Below, one piece after another: positions 44,145-53,124 of a stretch of DNA of 64,000 bases. Position 1 is the stretch's first letter. Every line of letters begins with the position of its first letter. Source of the stretch: Bog-473 sp963783245 (GTDB taxonomy: Bacteria > Actinomycetota > Acidimicrobiia > Acidimicrobiales > RAAP-2); contig CAWAMS010000008.1 in assembly GCA_963783245.1 (NCBI GenBank), positions 72,817 through 136,816 on the forward strand, given 5' to 3'. The notes under the pieces were generated by a model that had not been told where the DNA came from, searched no databases, and saw only the letters and a program-made list of their open reading frames with translations. The position numbers were made by a program, and so were the translations under genes.

Positions 44145-44575
44145 GCATGCTCCTCCGCCGACCAGCCATTAAGGGCTACTGACCAGGTTCCTACTGGTGG
44201 CCGGCGATCCGATTAGGAGTATTTTGAGGACACTGCGATCGTTGGCTCCGTATCGAAGAATCGGATTACGGAGAAGAATTCGATGGGATGGGCGCCATCA
44301 TTTTACGTACTACATCCTTCAGCATAGATCTGCGGTAGCTTCGGTTCCCGCCCCTGCCCCCTTTCCCCCCTTAGGGGGCAGGGGCGGCTTCGATGAGGAC
44401 GGATTGGACCCAAGTCCCTTGAACATTGAGCAGCCGAAGTCGCAACTCCGACCCGACACATTGACTTCCTGTCCCAAATGTCGCGTCTAGCCTGGATCTC
44501 AGCCAGACTGCCGGTGGACTTCGAACAGCCCGGAGATTACGGTTCGTCAAAGTGCGGTAATCGGAGGTAACTGTA
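44145..44575. other. Intergenic region before the SnoaL-like gene
   Basis: Besides the hairpin at 44348-44387 and the GGAGG ribosome site before 44576, no gene or repeat is seen. Confidence 0.4.
44348..44387. terminator. Strong GC hairpin, 14-bp perfect stem
   Basis: ccgcccctgccccc (44348-44361) and gggggcaggggcgg (44374-44387) pair exactly around a 12-base loop. No T-run follows. It is in the 431-bp gap between divergently transcribed genes, so it is unlikely to end either; a regulatory or transcript-stabilising role is possible. Confidence 0.6.
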
Positions 44576-45040
44576 ATGCCAGACCGGGTGAAATCTCTAG
44601 GTAGTTCCGACCTGCGAGTTGCGATGTTTATGCCGATCCTTACTTATGCGGACGCTATCGACTCAAAAAGGTTCGAACGACTCTCGGATTCGTTCCACGA
44701 ACACGCCACCCTCGAGTATGGCAGAGGAGCGGGTAGGCGATCTCTGTCGGTAATCATTGCGTGGATGACCGAGGCTCACATCGGGCTCATCGGCAGCCAA
44801 CACCGACTGACCAACTTCTTCGTGGATGAGGTTGCAGACAACACCGCAAGCACGCGCACCTACGTCGACGCCCTATTGATCGGCGGGCCGTCGGATGGAC
44901 CACTCACATATCGCGACGTTGGCATCTACTACGACCGGCTCGCTCAGTACGATGGTCGATGGTTGATCACGTCGAGGCAGTACGAGAGTCTCTGGCATGA
45001 GGGCAGCGTGAAAGCGTTGCGGTCATCGACGGATCCGTAG
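44576..45040 (+). CDS. SnoaL-like/NTF2-fold protein
   Basis: 154 residues with the cone-shaped NTF2/SnoaL plan: an initial helix (VAMFMPILTYADAIDSKRFERLSDSFHEHATLEYG), SQHRLTNFFVDEVADNTASTRTYVDALLIGG, then strands DVGIYYDRLAQYDGRWLITSRQYESLWHEG (adjacent pieces). Family members are cyclases, isomerases, dehydratases or ring-hydroxylating-dioxygenase beta-like proteins. GGAGG precedes the ATG. Substrate unknown. Confidence 0.8.
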   Translation: MPDRVKSLGSSDLRVAMFMPILTYADAIDSKRFERLSDSFHEHATLEYGRGAGRRSLSVIIAWMTEAHIGLIGSQHRLTNFFVDEVADNTASTRTYVDALLIGGPSDGPLTYRDVGIYYDRLAQYDGRWLITSRQYESLWHEGSVKALRSSTDP

Positions 45041-45113
45041 AGGACGGCCCCGAAATAACCGAGGTGAGCGGGCATCCTCAATCGGCAGATTCGGTACTGC
45101 CACATAGTTACCG

Positions 45114-46091
45114 TCAGCCAGCCAGTGCGGGTTCAACCTTCTCAACGACGGTTTTCAAATAACGCCACGCGATCTCGGGAGGGAGGCCTCCGACAAGTGG
45201 CTGCAAGCTAAGTGCTCCCTGAGTCCGTCCATAATCAATCGCTTCCTCAACAGCCATTATTCGGTGAGTGGAGTTCTCTTGCCGTAATTCGTCGATCGTT
45301 TGGGCGAAAGAGATGCTGATCGTGCCGCGACTCCCCTGGTTCCACTCCGCATTACTCCGAACATCGTAGAGAAGGTATGGACCGATCTCCTCCCAAGCCA
45401 GATCGAGGTCCTCTGCGACAAAGATGGTCCCAGGTTGCTTGCCGCTTGGGAGGACACATGTGCCCGGCTCATGACCATAGGCCTCACTCTCTTCCTCGTA
45501 AGCAGCTCGAATTTTCTCGCTGCTTCTGAAAGGTACAAAATCCAACCCGTAGCGACCTGCTCGTCGCGCTGCAGCCACGGAACCGCCTCCCCAAGCTATT
45601 TTTGGTCCGCCAGGCGTATACGGACCGGGTGTCACTTGCATGCTCCGGCCTTCATGTTCGAAAGGAAGTCCTGTTTTCGCCTCCAGTAGAACGGCAAGAT
45701 AGCTTTCGGCAATGCGTCCCCGGACGTGGAAATCAACACCGTACAACTGATACTCAGCCGGCCGGTAGCCGATCCCACCAATATACGAAACACGACCCGA
45801 GCTGAGGTGGTCGAGTACGCACATTTCCTCCGCTAAGCGAATGGGGTGGTAGAGCGGGAGCACAAGGAGTGAGACAACGATGTGCAACTGCTCAGTTCGT
45901 GCCGCAAGTGCACTGGCCATGGGAACCGGGGCCGGTAGGTAGCCGTCAGGGGAACGGTGATGTTCGTGCACGAGGACACTTGAGCAGCCGTGACGATCTC
46001 CCCAAGCGGCCATGTCGAGTGCGCAGCGGTAGAGGCTGTTGACGGGAGCTCCAAACGAGGAAGCCCGCATGTCGAACCGAAGTCTGTACAC
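45114..46091 (-). CDS. LLM-class flavin-dependent oxidoreductase
   Basis: 325 residues, luciferase-like barrel. Typical features are RHGCSSVLVHEHHRSPDGYLPAPVPMASALA (adjacent pieces), VVSLLVLPLYHPIRLAEEM, LDHLSSGRVSYIGGIGYRPAEY and PKIAWGGGSVAAARRAGRYGLDF. The GTG start at 46091 has GGAGG eight bases upstream. Such enzymes hydroxylate or oxidise ketones, alkanes or other substrates with FMN, or reduce them with F420. It is divergent from the EthD-like gene. Confidence 0.9.
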   Translation of the reverse strand: MYRLRFDMRASSFGAPVNSLYRCALDMAAWGDRHGCSSVLVHEHHRSPDGYLPAPVPMASALAARTEQLHIVVSLLVLPLYHPIRLAEEMCVLDHLSSGRVSYIGGIGYRPAEYQLYGVDFHVRGRIAESYLAVLLEAKTGLPFEHEGRSMQVTPGPYTPGGPKIAWGGGSVAAARRAGRYGLDFVPFRSSEKIRAAYEEESEAYGHEPGTCVLPSGKQPGTIFVAEDLDLAWEEIGPYLLYDVRSNAEWNQGSRGTISISFAQTIDELRQENSTHRIMAVEEAIDYGRTQGALSLQPLVGGLPPEIAWRYLKTVVEKVEPALAG

Positions 46092-46164
46092 CTAGGATAC
46101 CTCCTATGCTGCCGCATACACTTGATGGATGCCAGCGTACACGGCGCCACATGCTCTCACGATG

Positions 46165-46170
46165 TACGTT
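46165..46170 (+). promoter_or_regulatory. Candidate -10 element (TACGTT)
   Basis: TACGTT ends six bases before the ATG at 46177, supporting that start and a leaderless message. Confidence 0.4.
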
Positions 46171-46176
46171 TCCCGT

Positions 46177-46824
46177 ATGGATAAATTGATCTTTTTGATG
46201 CGGCGGAAAGAGATGACCACGCGGGATTCTTTCTTTCGTCATTACCTCGAGGTCCACTCATTGCTCGGACTGAGCCTGGTGCCAACCCTTGATGGATACA
46301 CAGTAAACATCACGGACGTTATGGAGCCGCCCCAGGACGATATCCACCACCCTGACGCTGTCGTCGAGATGTGGACGAGGGACATAGGGGTGTTTATGGA
46401 CATGAATCGAACCTTCGCTAAGCCGGAGGATCGCGAGATTATCGTTCAGGACGACGCCTCCTTTATTGGTGCCTCATGGGCCTGGCAAGTCGAGGAGACG
46501 TTAGTCCGCGGAGCGTTCCCCGAAGGCGAGCTCCGAACCCGAACGAATGGCGTTAAACGCGTCTCTTTGCACAGCGACGACTCCGAACGGCGAGTGGCGG
46601 ACGGTGTCACGCATGCGGTAGAACACCGAGTCATTTCGCCCCTCATGCCGGGCCGCGTTGGTGAAACGCTCCCTGACCCTGCTCCATACCAAGCTGACGT
46701 GATCCTCAGCGAATGGGCGCCCAGTGTCGACCATTTTGGTGCCGTCGAGGGACCTGCGTTCTTGGTTAGTGAATACCGCCAGCGGAATCCACTTAAGTAT
46801 GAGGGCGACAAAGCCAACTCCTGA
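46177..46824 (+). CDS. EthD-domain-like protein
   Basis: 215 residues. The start MDKLIFLMRRKEMTTRDSFFRHYLEVHS matches the EthD/dimeric alpha-beta-barrel pattern (strand, then helix with F..HY...H). A middle VEMWTRDIGVFMDMNRTF and a second, weaker barrel-like half follow. EthD proteins are small partners of P450 or other oxygenase systems, first met in ethyl tert-butyl ether breakdown; their reaction is unclear. A longer in-frame start at 46129 is rejected because of the promoter-like box and family start. Confidence 0.72.
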   Translation: MDKLIFLMRRKEMTTRDSFFRHYLEVHSLLGLSLVPTLDGYTVNITDVMEPPQDDIHHPDAVVEMWTRDIGVFMDMNRTFAKPEDREIIVQDDASFIGASWAWQVEETLVRGAFPEGELRTRTNGVKRVSLHSDDSERRVADGVTHAVEHRVISPLMPGRVGETLPDPAPYQADVILSEWAPSVDHFGAVEGPAFLVSEYRQRNPLKYEGDKANS

Positions 46825-47013
46825 CACGGTCTCGTCCTAGTTCGCTAGTTGAACAGGGACTAGGTCGTACGAATCGTCGGTTGAGCGCCGACACGGACGG
46901 TTCGACCGGACTTAATGGATACGTCCGTGGTCCTGATGGCGTGCTGGGGGACGCTCAGCGATCACGGGCGATACGTCGAAGCACTTGACGAAGCCCTTCC
47001 GAGTTGCCACTCT

Positions 47014-47877
47014 ATGCGTATGCATGCTGGTCTACATATCTGCACCTTCGATTGGACTGGGGGGACGATGGCCATCCCTGTCGCGCTCGCCGAGACAGTG
47101 CGCGACGCCGAATCTGTGGGTTTCGACTACATAACAATGATGGATCACTTCATCCAAGCCGAGGGATTCATGCCCCCGACCGATCCCATCATCGAGGGCT
47201 ACGCAGGACTGTCGTTCGTCGCTGCGAACACCAAGAGGGCGACACTTGGCATGCTCGTCACCGGCGTGATGTTTCGTAACCCTGCTGTCCTAGCTAAGAC
47301 GGTGACGACTCTGGATGTGCTCTCTAGTGGCCGCGCAATGTTGGGTCTCGGCGCAGCGTGGTACGAGAGGGAACACCGGGCCCTTGGGATCAGATACCCC
47401 GAGCCGCCCGAGCGACTCGAGCGGCTGGAAGAAACAGTTCAGATATGCCTACAGACGTGGAGCGACGATAACGGCCCGTTTGACGGCACTTTTCATACCC
47501 TGACGGAGACAATGGCTTCGCCTCCTGCGCTCACGCGCCCTCATCCCCCGGTTCTAATTGGAGGGGGAGGTGAGCGCCGCACCCTGCGGCTCGTCGCTCG
47601 TTACGCAGACATATGGAACATCGGATCGTTTCCGACACACGTGCTTCGGCAGAAGCTAGGCGTGTTGAGAGAACACTGCGACACGGTCGGTCGGGATTTC
47701 GCGAGCATTCGAAAAACCGTCCTCTGGATGACGAACGCTTTAGATGCACCCGACGCGTTTCGACTTGCACTTGACGAATACGCCGAACTCGGCTTCGACA
47801 CTGTATTTGTCATGCCATACGGACCTGAACCCCGATCAGCTGTCGCTGACCTAGCCGCGCTGCTGAGCATTACTTAG
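47014..47877 (+). CDS. LLM-class F420-dependent oxidoreductase
   Basis: 287 residues from the chosen start. MHAGLHICTFDW is followed by VRDAESVGFDYITMMDHFIQ, TKRATLGMLVTGVMFRNPAVLAKTVTTLDVLSSGRAMLGLGAAWYEREH (adjacent pieces) and PPVLIGGGGERRTLRLVARYADIWNI. These are hallmarks of the F420-using branch of the luciferase-like family. An upstream in-frame ATG at 46915 would add 33 residues without family likeness, and neither start has a strong ribosome site. Confidence 0.88.
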   Translation: MRMHAGLHICTFDWTGGTMAIPVALAETVRDAESVGFDYITMMDHFIQAEGFMPPTDPIIEGYAGLSFVAANTKRATLGMLVTGVMFRNPAVLAKTVTTLDVLSSGRAMLGLGAAWYEREHRALGIRYPEPPERLERLEETVQICLQTWSDDNGPFDGTFHTLTETMASPPALTRPHPPVLIGGGGERRTLRLVARYADIWNIGSFPTHVLRQKLGVLREHCDTVGRDFASIRKTVLWMTNALDAPDAFRLALDEYAELGFDTVFVMPYGPEPRSAVADLAALLSIT

Positions 47878-47978
47878 CGGGTCAACCCCCAGCAGCGGCC
47901 GCGGCTTTGGCAAAGTGACCTGAGCGCACACGGCGCTGAGCTCGTCTTACTGGCCCACGTGTCGACGTGGATACGTCT

Positions 47979-48170
47979 CTATTCTTCGACGCTTATGGCT
48001 GCCTTCGGACAAGATCGAAGGGCAGCAAGAACCTTTCCGCGCAGTTCCTCGGAAGGGTTCTCCTGAAGCAGATACAAGGAGTCGTCATCTCGGACTTCGA
48101 ACACTTCGGGGGCGGCCGCCATACAAAGTGCATTCGACTCGCATAGGTCGTAGTTAATGATCACGCGCAT
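47979..48170 (-). CDS. Ferredoxin, 3Fe-4S type
   Basis: 63 residues, MRVIINYDLCESNALCMAAAPEVFEV, then LLQENPSEELRGKVLAALRSCPKAAISVEE (adjacent pieces). The Cys pattern C-x5-C...CP lacks the fourth Cys, as in [3Fe-4S] ferredoxins that serve bacterial cytochromes P450. TACACT lies six bases before the ATG. It ends a minus-strand run of genes, while the likely partner P450 is at 55205. Confidence 0.92.
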   Translation of the reverse strand: MRVIINYDLCESNALCMAAAPEVFEVRDDDSLYLLQENPSEELRGKVLAALRSCPKAAISVEE

Positions 48171-48176
48171 GTATGT

Positions 48177-48182
48177 AGTGTA
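48177..48182 (-). promoter_or_regulatory. Candidate -10 element (TACACT, minus strand)
   Basis: Read on the minus strand, TACACT ends six bases before the ferredoxin ATG at 48170. Confidence 0.45.
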
Positions 48183-48449
48183 ACGCTGTCCCGGGCCGTT
48201 TGCTTCGGCCTGGTACGAGAGGTGGCTGATACTCTCTATATACTGCTCTTTCCACATCGCACCGCGTCGTCAGACGTACAGGCACGCAAGGAAATCCTGT
48301 CAATGCTTACGCATCTTCCGTTGGCCCTGGAGAACTTTCGGGATTGACCTAAGACTCTGCCATTCCCCTCAGGAGATTGGCATACGCTGCCCTTGCTCGT
48401 CTGAGCTTGGCCCCTGCCAATCCCCACCGACAAGCACCACCCGGTGCTA

Positions 48450-49307
48450 TCAGTCTTGCCAAGAACCGGTCCACGCCGGATACAGGCCCCGTTGCCTTGA
48501 GATCTCCTGGGCTTCGATGTCCACTGTGTCCAAGGAACGTGCCTCCTCCGCCGTTGCCAGCCACATGATGACCGCTCCGATCAAATCCGGGGGTGCATAA
48601 CGGGCGGCATCGATACCGAGTGCGGCGCCGTCAGCTTCAATTCGCTCCGTTGCCACGCCTCCAGGTTGAACATTAAAGAACCTGATGCCGCTGTTGGCGT
48701 GTTCAACGGCCAGCACACCCAGGACCCTGTGTAGTGCGCCTTTGCTGACGCCATAGCTCAAACCCCAACCCCCTTCACCGGCGGGCGCGGGTGGATCGTG
48801 AAAGCCCGCACCTGAGGTCAGAGTGATCACTGTCCCGGATCTTCGAGAGAGCATTCCCGGAAGGACCATCTTTAGGATGTGAAGGGGCGCAATTACGTTT
48901 GCGGTGAGGTGGCGCTCAATCAGTTCGATGGGTGTATCGAGGAACCGATCCATATGCCCGGGGCCGACATAGCGTCCGTTGTTTACGAGAAGGTCGACCC
49001 TGCCCCACCGCTCGAGCACCACAGCCGTGGCCGCTCCTATAGAAGCAAGATCGACGAGATCAGCGGGGAGCGCCAGGGCGGACCGGCCCGCTAGTTCGAT
49101 CGCAGCCGCAGTGGACGTAAGTGAGCCAGGGAGCGGAGACACATCACTCTTGCGAATCGTCGATGAGTGCTCCCTGGCTTCACCCTCCAGCACCGTACGT
49201 GCAGTGATCGCGACGTCATAGCCAGCGTACGCCGCGGCAATGGCCACCGCTCGGCCAATGCCGCGGCTCGCACCGGTTACAAATGCAACTCGTCGGTCCT
49301 GCTCCAT
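48450..49307 (-). CDS. SDR-family oxidoreductase
   Basis: 285 residues with VAFVTGASRGIGRAVAIAAAY, an extended loop after strand 2, DLLVNNGRYVGPGH (NNAG reads NNGR), the Ser in ITLTSGAGFHDPP, YGVSKGALHRVLG with Tyr and Lys, and FNVQPGGVATERIE. GGAAGGGGAG precedes the ATG at 49307. The first 23 residues of the longer frame are left out for that reason. It would oxidise or reduce a hydroxyl group in the local catabolic route. Confidence 0.92.
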   Translation of the reverse strand: MEQDRRVAFVTGASRGIGRAVAIAAAYAGYDVAITARTVLEGEAREHSSTIRKSDVSPLPGSLTSTAAAIELAGRSALALPADLVDLASIGAATAVVLERWGRVDLLVNNGRYVGPGHMDRFLDTPIELIERHLTANVIAPLHILKMVLPGMLSRRSGTVITLTSGAGFHDPPAPAGEGGWGLSYGVSKGALHRVLGVLAVEHANSGIRFFNVQPGGVATERIEADGAALGIDAARYAPPDLIGAVIMWLATAEEARSLDTVDIEAQEISRQRGLYPAWTGSWQD

Positions 49308-49404
49308 GGCTCCCCTTCCAGAAGTCCGGACCCTGGGTCCACAACGTGCGCCCTTACCGATTTGACGAGTTCCCACCTTTTTCTCATTGCTGAATCACCA
49401 TCTG

Positions 49405-50616
49405 TTACTTGATGCAACTGACGGCGCCACCATCGAGAAGGACGAATTTGTGGTTCGCGATTTTCATACGGAAAAAACAATCATTATTGCTTGGTTGTCC
49501 CTTTTTGAACGTCAACGGAGGCGCTAGCCCGCCAAGTGTGGTTCCCTTGGGCAATGCATACATCGCGGCAGTGATGTCGGCGGGCGTGACGGTGGATGCA
49601 TTCAACTTTCCGGTTTTTCCGGCCGCTTGAAGAAGTGCGCCATCCGCCCAGACTTCTATGTTGATCTCGCCGAAGTTTGGCCCGGTAGAAACGCCCGGTG
49701 CATACTTCGCAAGAGCATCGTAGAAGGGCTTGGTCACCGAGTTGTGGACGAACCACGGGATTTGCTCCTGAGTGTCGACGTTCCCCTCCATTGCCGGGAT
49801 GGAGAGCCAAGACGTCGCAACCGTGCCGTCGGCGCTGACCTCAGTCGGCTTGTAGCCTTGTGCAGCGCACTCCTCTGCAATCTTATTGACAATCGGCGTG
49901 GCGTCTCCCACCACCATTGCATCTGCCCCCGATTGCTGCGACGCCAAGCACTGTGCGGTGTAGCTCGGAGCGCTGAAGCTGATGCTCGTGGCGTAGGAGA
50001 CACTGAGACCAATCTTCGACGCAGCGGTCTTCAGTCCACTGGATGACTGTGAACACGCAACCACTTCGGCGCAATACAGGTTGGCCAGTTTCTTAAGCCC
50101 AACGCTCTTGGCAACCGCGGCCATGCCATCTGGAAGGTAGTTGTACGTGGCGCTCGGCACGAAGAACATTGGGTTTGCGTACCCCAAGTCGCTTATCTGT
50201 CCGCCCACCACCGGAACCGAATTTTGCTCAACATAGGTGCCCCATGCATTGTCGACATCGCTGTTGTCCACCAATACTGCTACGTGGCTGGTCTCCACCA
50301 TGGCCTTGACCGCACTCAACGATGTACTGGGGTTGTAGGCGTCGTCCTTGACGACAAGCTTCACCTTGTGCCCGGCGATCCCACCGTGGGCATTGACATA
50401 GCTCGCCCAGGCCTGGAGGGTTGGGGTGGTCTGGGAGAGTGACGCTTGTTCCGGACCAGTGCAGCTACAGATGTCACCGACAACGATCGGCTGTAGGCTC
50501 GCTGCGGCCGCCGGTGTCTCCGCGATGCCGGTGGTTAACGCTCCTATCGCCAGGCCTGCACTAACGACAGTCGCCATAACCAGGCGCGCCAGTCCAGATC
50601 CGATACGCAATCTCAT
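49405..50616 (-). CDS. ABC-transporter-type periplasmic substrate-binding protein (branched-chain amino acid/type I fold)
   Basis: 403 residues. A Sec signal (RLVMATVVSAGLAIGALTTG, cleavage in the Ala-rich AAAAS region) precedes a mature type-I binding fold: IVVGDICSCTGPEQASLSQTTPTLQ, then YVNAHGGIAGHKVKLVVKDDAYNPSTS and so on, ending FKKGQPSNNDCFF..NHKF. It would bind a small solute outside the membrane and hand it to a permease, but no permease or ATPase genes are in the window. A close paralog sits at 62562. GAGGAAC lies before the ATG. Confidence 0.88.
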   Translation of the reverse strand: MRLRIGSGLARLVMATVVSAGLAIGALTTGIAETPAAAASLQPIVVGDICSCTGPEQASLSQTTPTLQAWASYVNAHGGIAGHKVKLVVKDDAYNPSTSLSAVKAMVETSHVAVLVDNSDVDNAWGTYVEQNSVPVVGGQISDLGYANPMFFVPSATYNYLPDGMAAVAKSVGLKKLANLYCAEVVACSQSSSGLKTAASKIGLSVSYATSISFSAPSYTAQCLASQQSGADAMVVGDATPIVNKIAEECAAQGYKPTEVSADGTVATSWLSIPAMEGNVDTQEQIPWFVHNSVTKPFYDALAKYAPGVSTGPNFGEINIEVWADGALLQAAGKTGKLNASTVTPADITAAMYALPKGTTLGGLAPPLTFKKGQPSNNDCFFRMKIANHKFVLLDGGAVSCIK

Positions 50617-50671
50617 TGAAGTTCCTCCATCGTCGATTGTTGCCTCTTGATTTTTTTTAGTAAACGGATTG

Positions 50672-51841
50672 CTAAAAGGTCGTGCCGTGTCCGAGTGTCG
50701 ACACGACTTCGGGGCCGTCCTCCGTAATCAGCACGGTCTCGAGACCGAAATAACTATCGTCCGGCGCCGTGACCAGACCCTGCACTTGTAGGACCATTCC
50801 CGAAGCAAGGGTCCACTCTTCATCGAATTTCTCTCCAAGCGCACTCCCGGCGATGGGAGCCTCGAGCCCGAGTCCAACCGATGTGGCGATCGGAAACTGT
50901 GGCAGCTCAAACCCGCTCGACACATATGCACGCCGGATGTCGCCGCCCGTCAAACCTGGTCGTAGCACGTGGAGGATGGCCCCCCAGAGGTCAGCCCATT
51001 CGGCAAGCGCCCTTTTGAAGCTGTCGTTTGACAATTGGTGCCCCGCGTTGCATACCGTGGTTCGGCCCACCGCCCCCTCGTATCCAGAGACGAACACACC
51101 TCCGTGAAGTGTGACCCGCTCGCCCGCACGCAGGAATCGATCGCTTGTCATGCGGCGCATCTGACCGCGTACGCCGTTTTGATCAATGGCGCAAAACCCG
51201 CCCTCGCTCGCAGGCACCGTCAGTCCGAATTCGCTCATGCGAGCCACAAATGCACCGAGAAGGTCCCGTTCCCGTCGACCGGGACGCACGACTTCAGACG
51301 CCGCTACGAGAGCAGATTCCGCGATCGCGACAGCAGTTCTGATGCAATAAACCTCATCCTTGGTCTTGTGCATTCGGACGCGTCTCATGACTGGTCCAGC
51401 ATCGAGAAACTCGCTGTCCGGACTCACTCGCGAGAGTCGCTCGGTCCATTGTGGACTAATTGAGTCGACCGCTACTCGACGGGCTGAAGAGACTCCGTCA
51501 ATCTCCCCTATGGCTCGAGCCACCTCATCGGGATCCCAACTAGTCGAGAACCATCGTTCGGGTGGAATTTCAGGTGGGACGACAAAATCCCAGCCACTTA
51601 GTACATGGGCTAGCCCGGTCGAGCGCACGAGAATCGTCGCAGGGACGAATGGGCGTGCGACCGCAACCGGCAGGCGTTGGAGGCCTGTTGCGTAGCGGGC
51701 ATTGCCTTCCCGCCCGAGAACCAATACGTCGATCTCGTTCGCGTTCATGGCATCGAACACGCGGGCAGCTCGTGTACGTCGTAGCCGGGACAGATCGGCG
51801 CGTTCACCGACATCCAATGCCATGGCTCCGAGACTCACCAC
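50672..51841 (-). CDS. M24-fold (Xaa-Pro peptidase/creatinase-like) protein lacking most metal ligands
   Basis: 389 residues: an N-terminal creatinase-type domain (LVLGREGNARYATGLQ) and a C-terminal pita-bread fold. Compared with its neighbour at 51835, the first two metal Asp positions read HGG and YEGAVGRTT, the His position reads SVGLGLE and the first Glu position reads LQVQG; only the last Glu (E368) remains. It is therefore either a metal-free hydrolase, as creatinase is, or a non-catalytic partner. It overlaps the preceding M24 gene by seven bases. Start is GTG at 51841, with ATG at 51823 possible. Confidence 0.83.
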   Translation of the reverse strand: MVSLGAMALDVGERADLSRLRRTRAARVFDAMNANEIDVLVLGREGNARYATGLQRLPVAVARPFVPATILVRSTGLAHVLSGWDFVVPPEIPPERWFSTSWDPDEVARAIGEIDGVSSARRVAVDSISPQWTERLSRVSPDSEFLDAGPVMRRVRMHKTKDEVYCIRTAVAIAESALVAASEVVRPGRRERDLLGAFVARMSEFGLTVPASEGGFCAIDQNGVRGQMRRMTSDRFLRAGERVTLHGGVFVSGYEGAVGRTTVCNAGHQLSNDSFKRALAEWADLWGAILHVLRPGLTGGDIRRAYVSSGFELPQFPIATSVGLGLEAPIAGSALGEKFDEEWTLASGMVLQVQGLVTAPDDSYFGLETVLITEDGPEVVSTLGHGTTF

Positions 51842-53061
51842 TCAATCTGCCCGTCGTGGAATGGAGCGTACGGGAATGAGCCGAGCATCTCGTAACCCGT
51901 TTCAGTCACGACTAAGACTTCCTCAGCCCGATATCCCCCATATCCGTCATCCCAGATGACGGGTTCAAGCACCATGACGACGCCGGGCTCAAGGACGATG
52001 TCGCATTCATATCCGTCTCCAAGATCAGTACCGATGAACGGTCCTTCGGACCCCTGAGTTCCTATTCCATGGATGAGGTAGTAGTGCTTCAACCAAGGTT
52101 GACGCTTTGGCTCCCCCTCTCGTGCCGCCAGATTGATCTCTGATCCTGAGACCCCCGGTTTGGTTATGGCCAGGACGCGCCTGACCACGTCGCACCACCT
52201 CTCGAAATGTTCACGCTGACGCTGCGAGGGCTGATGATCGCCCGCGTACCACGTACGACCGAAGTCTGAGCAGTACCCCTCGTGGACGATGCCCGTGTCG
52301 ACCACGATGAGATCGTTGGAGCGGATCACTTGGTCGGTCGACGGTACGGGAAACGCCACGTCTCCGTGCAATGTGGGTGGACCTTGCAGGATCGAAGGGG
52401 GCGTTATCTGCCAGACTGGGTCCACTGAGTTTGTTGCGCACCCGAGTTCGAAGACGCGCTCGAGGAAGGTCCCGGTCAGTTCACTTTGCCGGATCCCCGG
52501 CTTGAGCGAATCGAGCACGTCGTACATTGCAATCTCATTGCGCGACTGGGCTCCTCTGATGCATTCGATTTCATCACTGGTCTTCACAAACTTTGCCGGT
52601 CCAAGCACGGTGCTTGCATCAACAATCTTCATTGCCGGCAGCACCGACGTCATTGAGACGAGCTCCGCTCCCGTTAGATCATCGAACCCCACACGAAGAG
52701 GGCCACGGCCCAAAAGATCACCGAGATGCCCTGCGAGTTCGGCAGCGCCCTCCGGAAATTCCACAAGTAGAGGCCCATCCACCTTTGACGCGGGGAATTC
52801 AGGGGGGACGCCCTCTGGGTATGACACAAATGCCCGGACTTCGTCGTGGGTAACAATCACTACCGTTGGATCGCTGATGACGTGCGACGGGTCTGATGAC
52901 AAGGAGCTCACGCCTGTCGCATAGTGGACGTTCCCGGAGTTGCTCAGAACACATGCGTCCAAGCTGGTCTTAGCCATCTGAGCCCTGACCTTGGCCGTCC
53001 TCTCAAATCGCATGCGAACTAAATCTGGTCGCGAATCCTTCACCATTTCGCTTCGCCACAC
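51835..53061 (-). CDS. M24-family metallopeptidase (Xaa-Pro aminopeptidase-like)
   Basis: 408 residues with an N-terminal creatinase-like domain and a complete di-metal site in the pita-bread domain: Asp255 in VVDTG, Asp266 in CSDFGRT, His331 in IHGIGTQGSEGPF, Glu366 in VLEPVIW and Glu380 in RAEEVLVV. It could split an X-Pro bond or another amide in the cytoplasm. The GTG at 53061 is assumed; an ATG five codons on is possible. It is followed with overlap by the metal-site-poor paralog. Confidence 0.9.
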   Translation of the reverse strand: MWRSEMVKDSRPDLVRMRFERTAKVRAQMAKTSLDACVLSNSGNVHYATGVSSLSSDPSHVISDPTVVIVTHDEVRAFVSYPEGVPPEFPASKVDGPLLVEFPEGAAELAGHLGDLLGRGPLRVGFDDLTGAELVSMTSVLPAMKIVDASTVLGPAKFVKTSDEIECIRGAQSRNEIAMYDVLDSLKPGIRQSELTGTFLERVFELGCATNSVDPVWQITPPSILQGPPTLHGDVAFPVPSTDQVIRSNDLIVVDTGIVHEGYCSDFGRTWYAGDHQPSQRQREHFERWCDVVRRVLAITKPGVSGSEINLAAREGEPKRQPWLKHYYLIHGIGTQGSEGPFIGTDLGDGYECDIVLEPGVVMVLEPVIWDDGYGGYRAEEVLVVTETGYEMLGSFPYAPFHDGQIEW

Positions 53062-53124
53062 TTTGGACTAATGCTCGTCAGACGCGTCGCCACACCGACG
53101 GCATGTCTTTTTTCACGCACTCTT

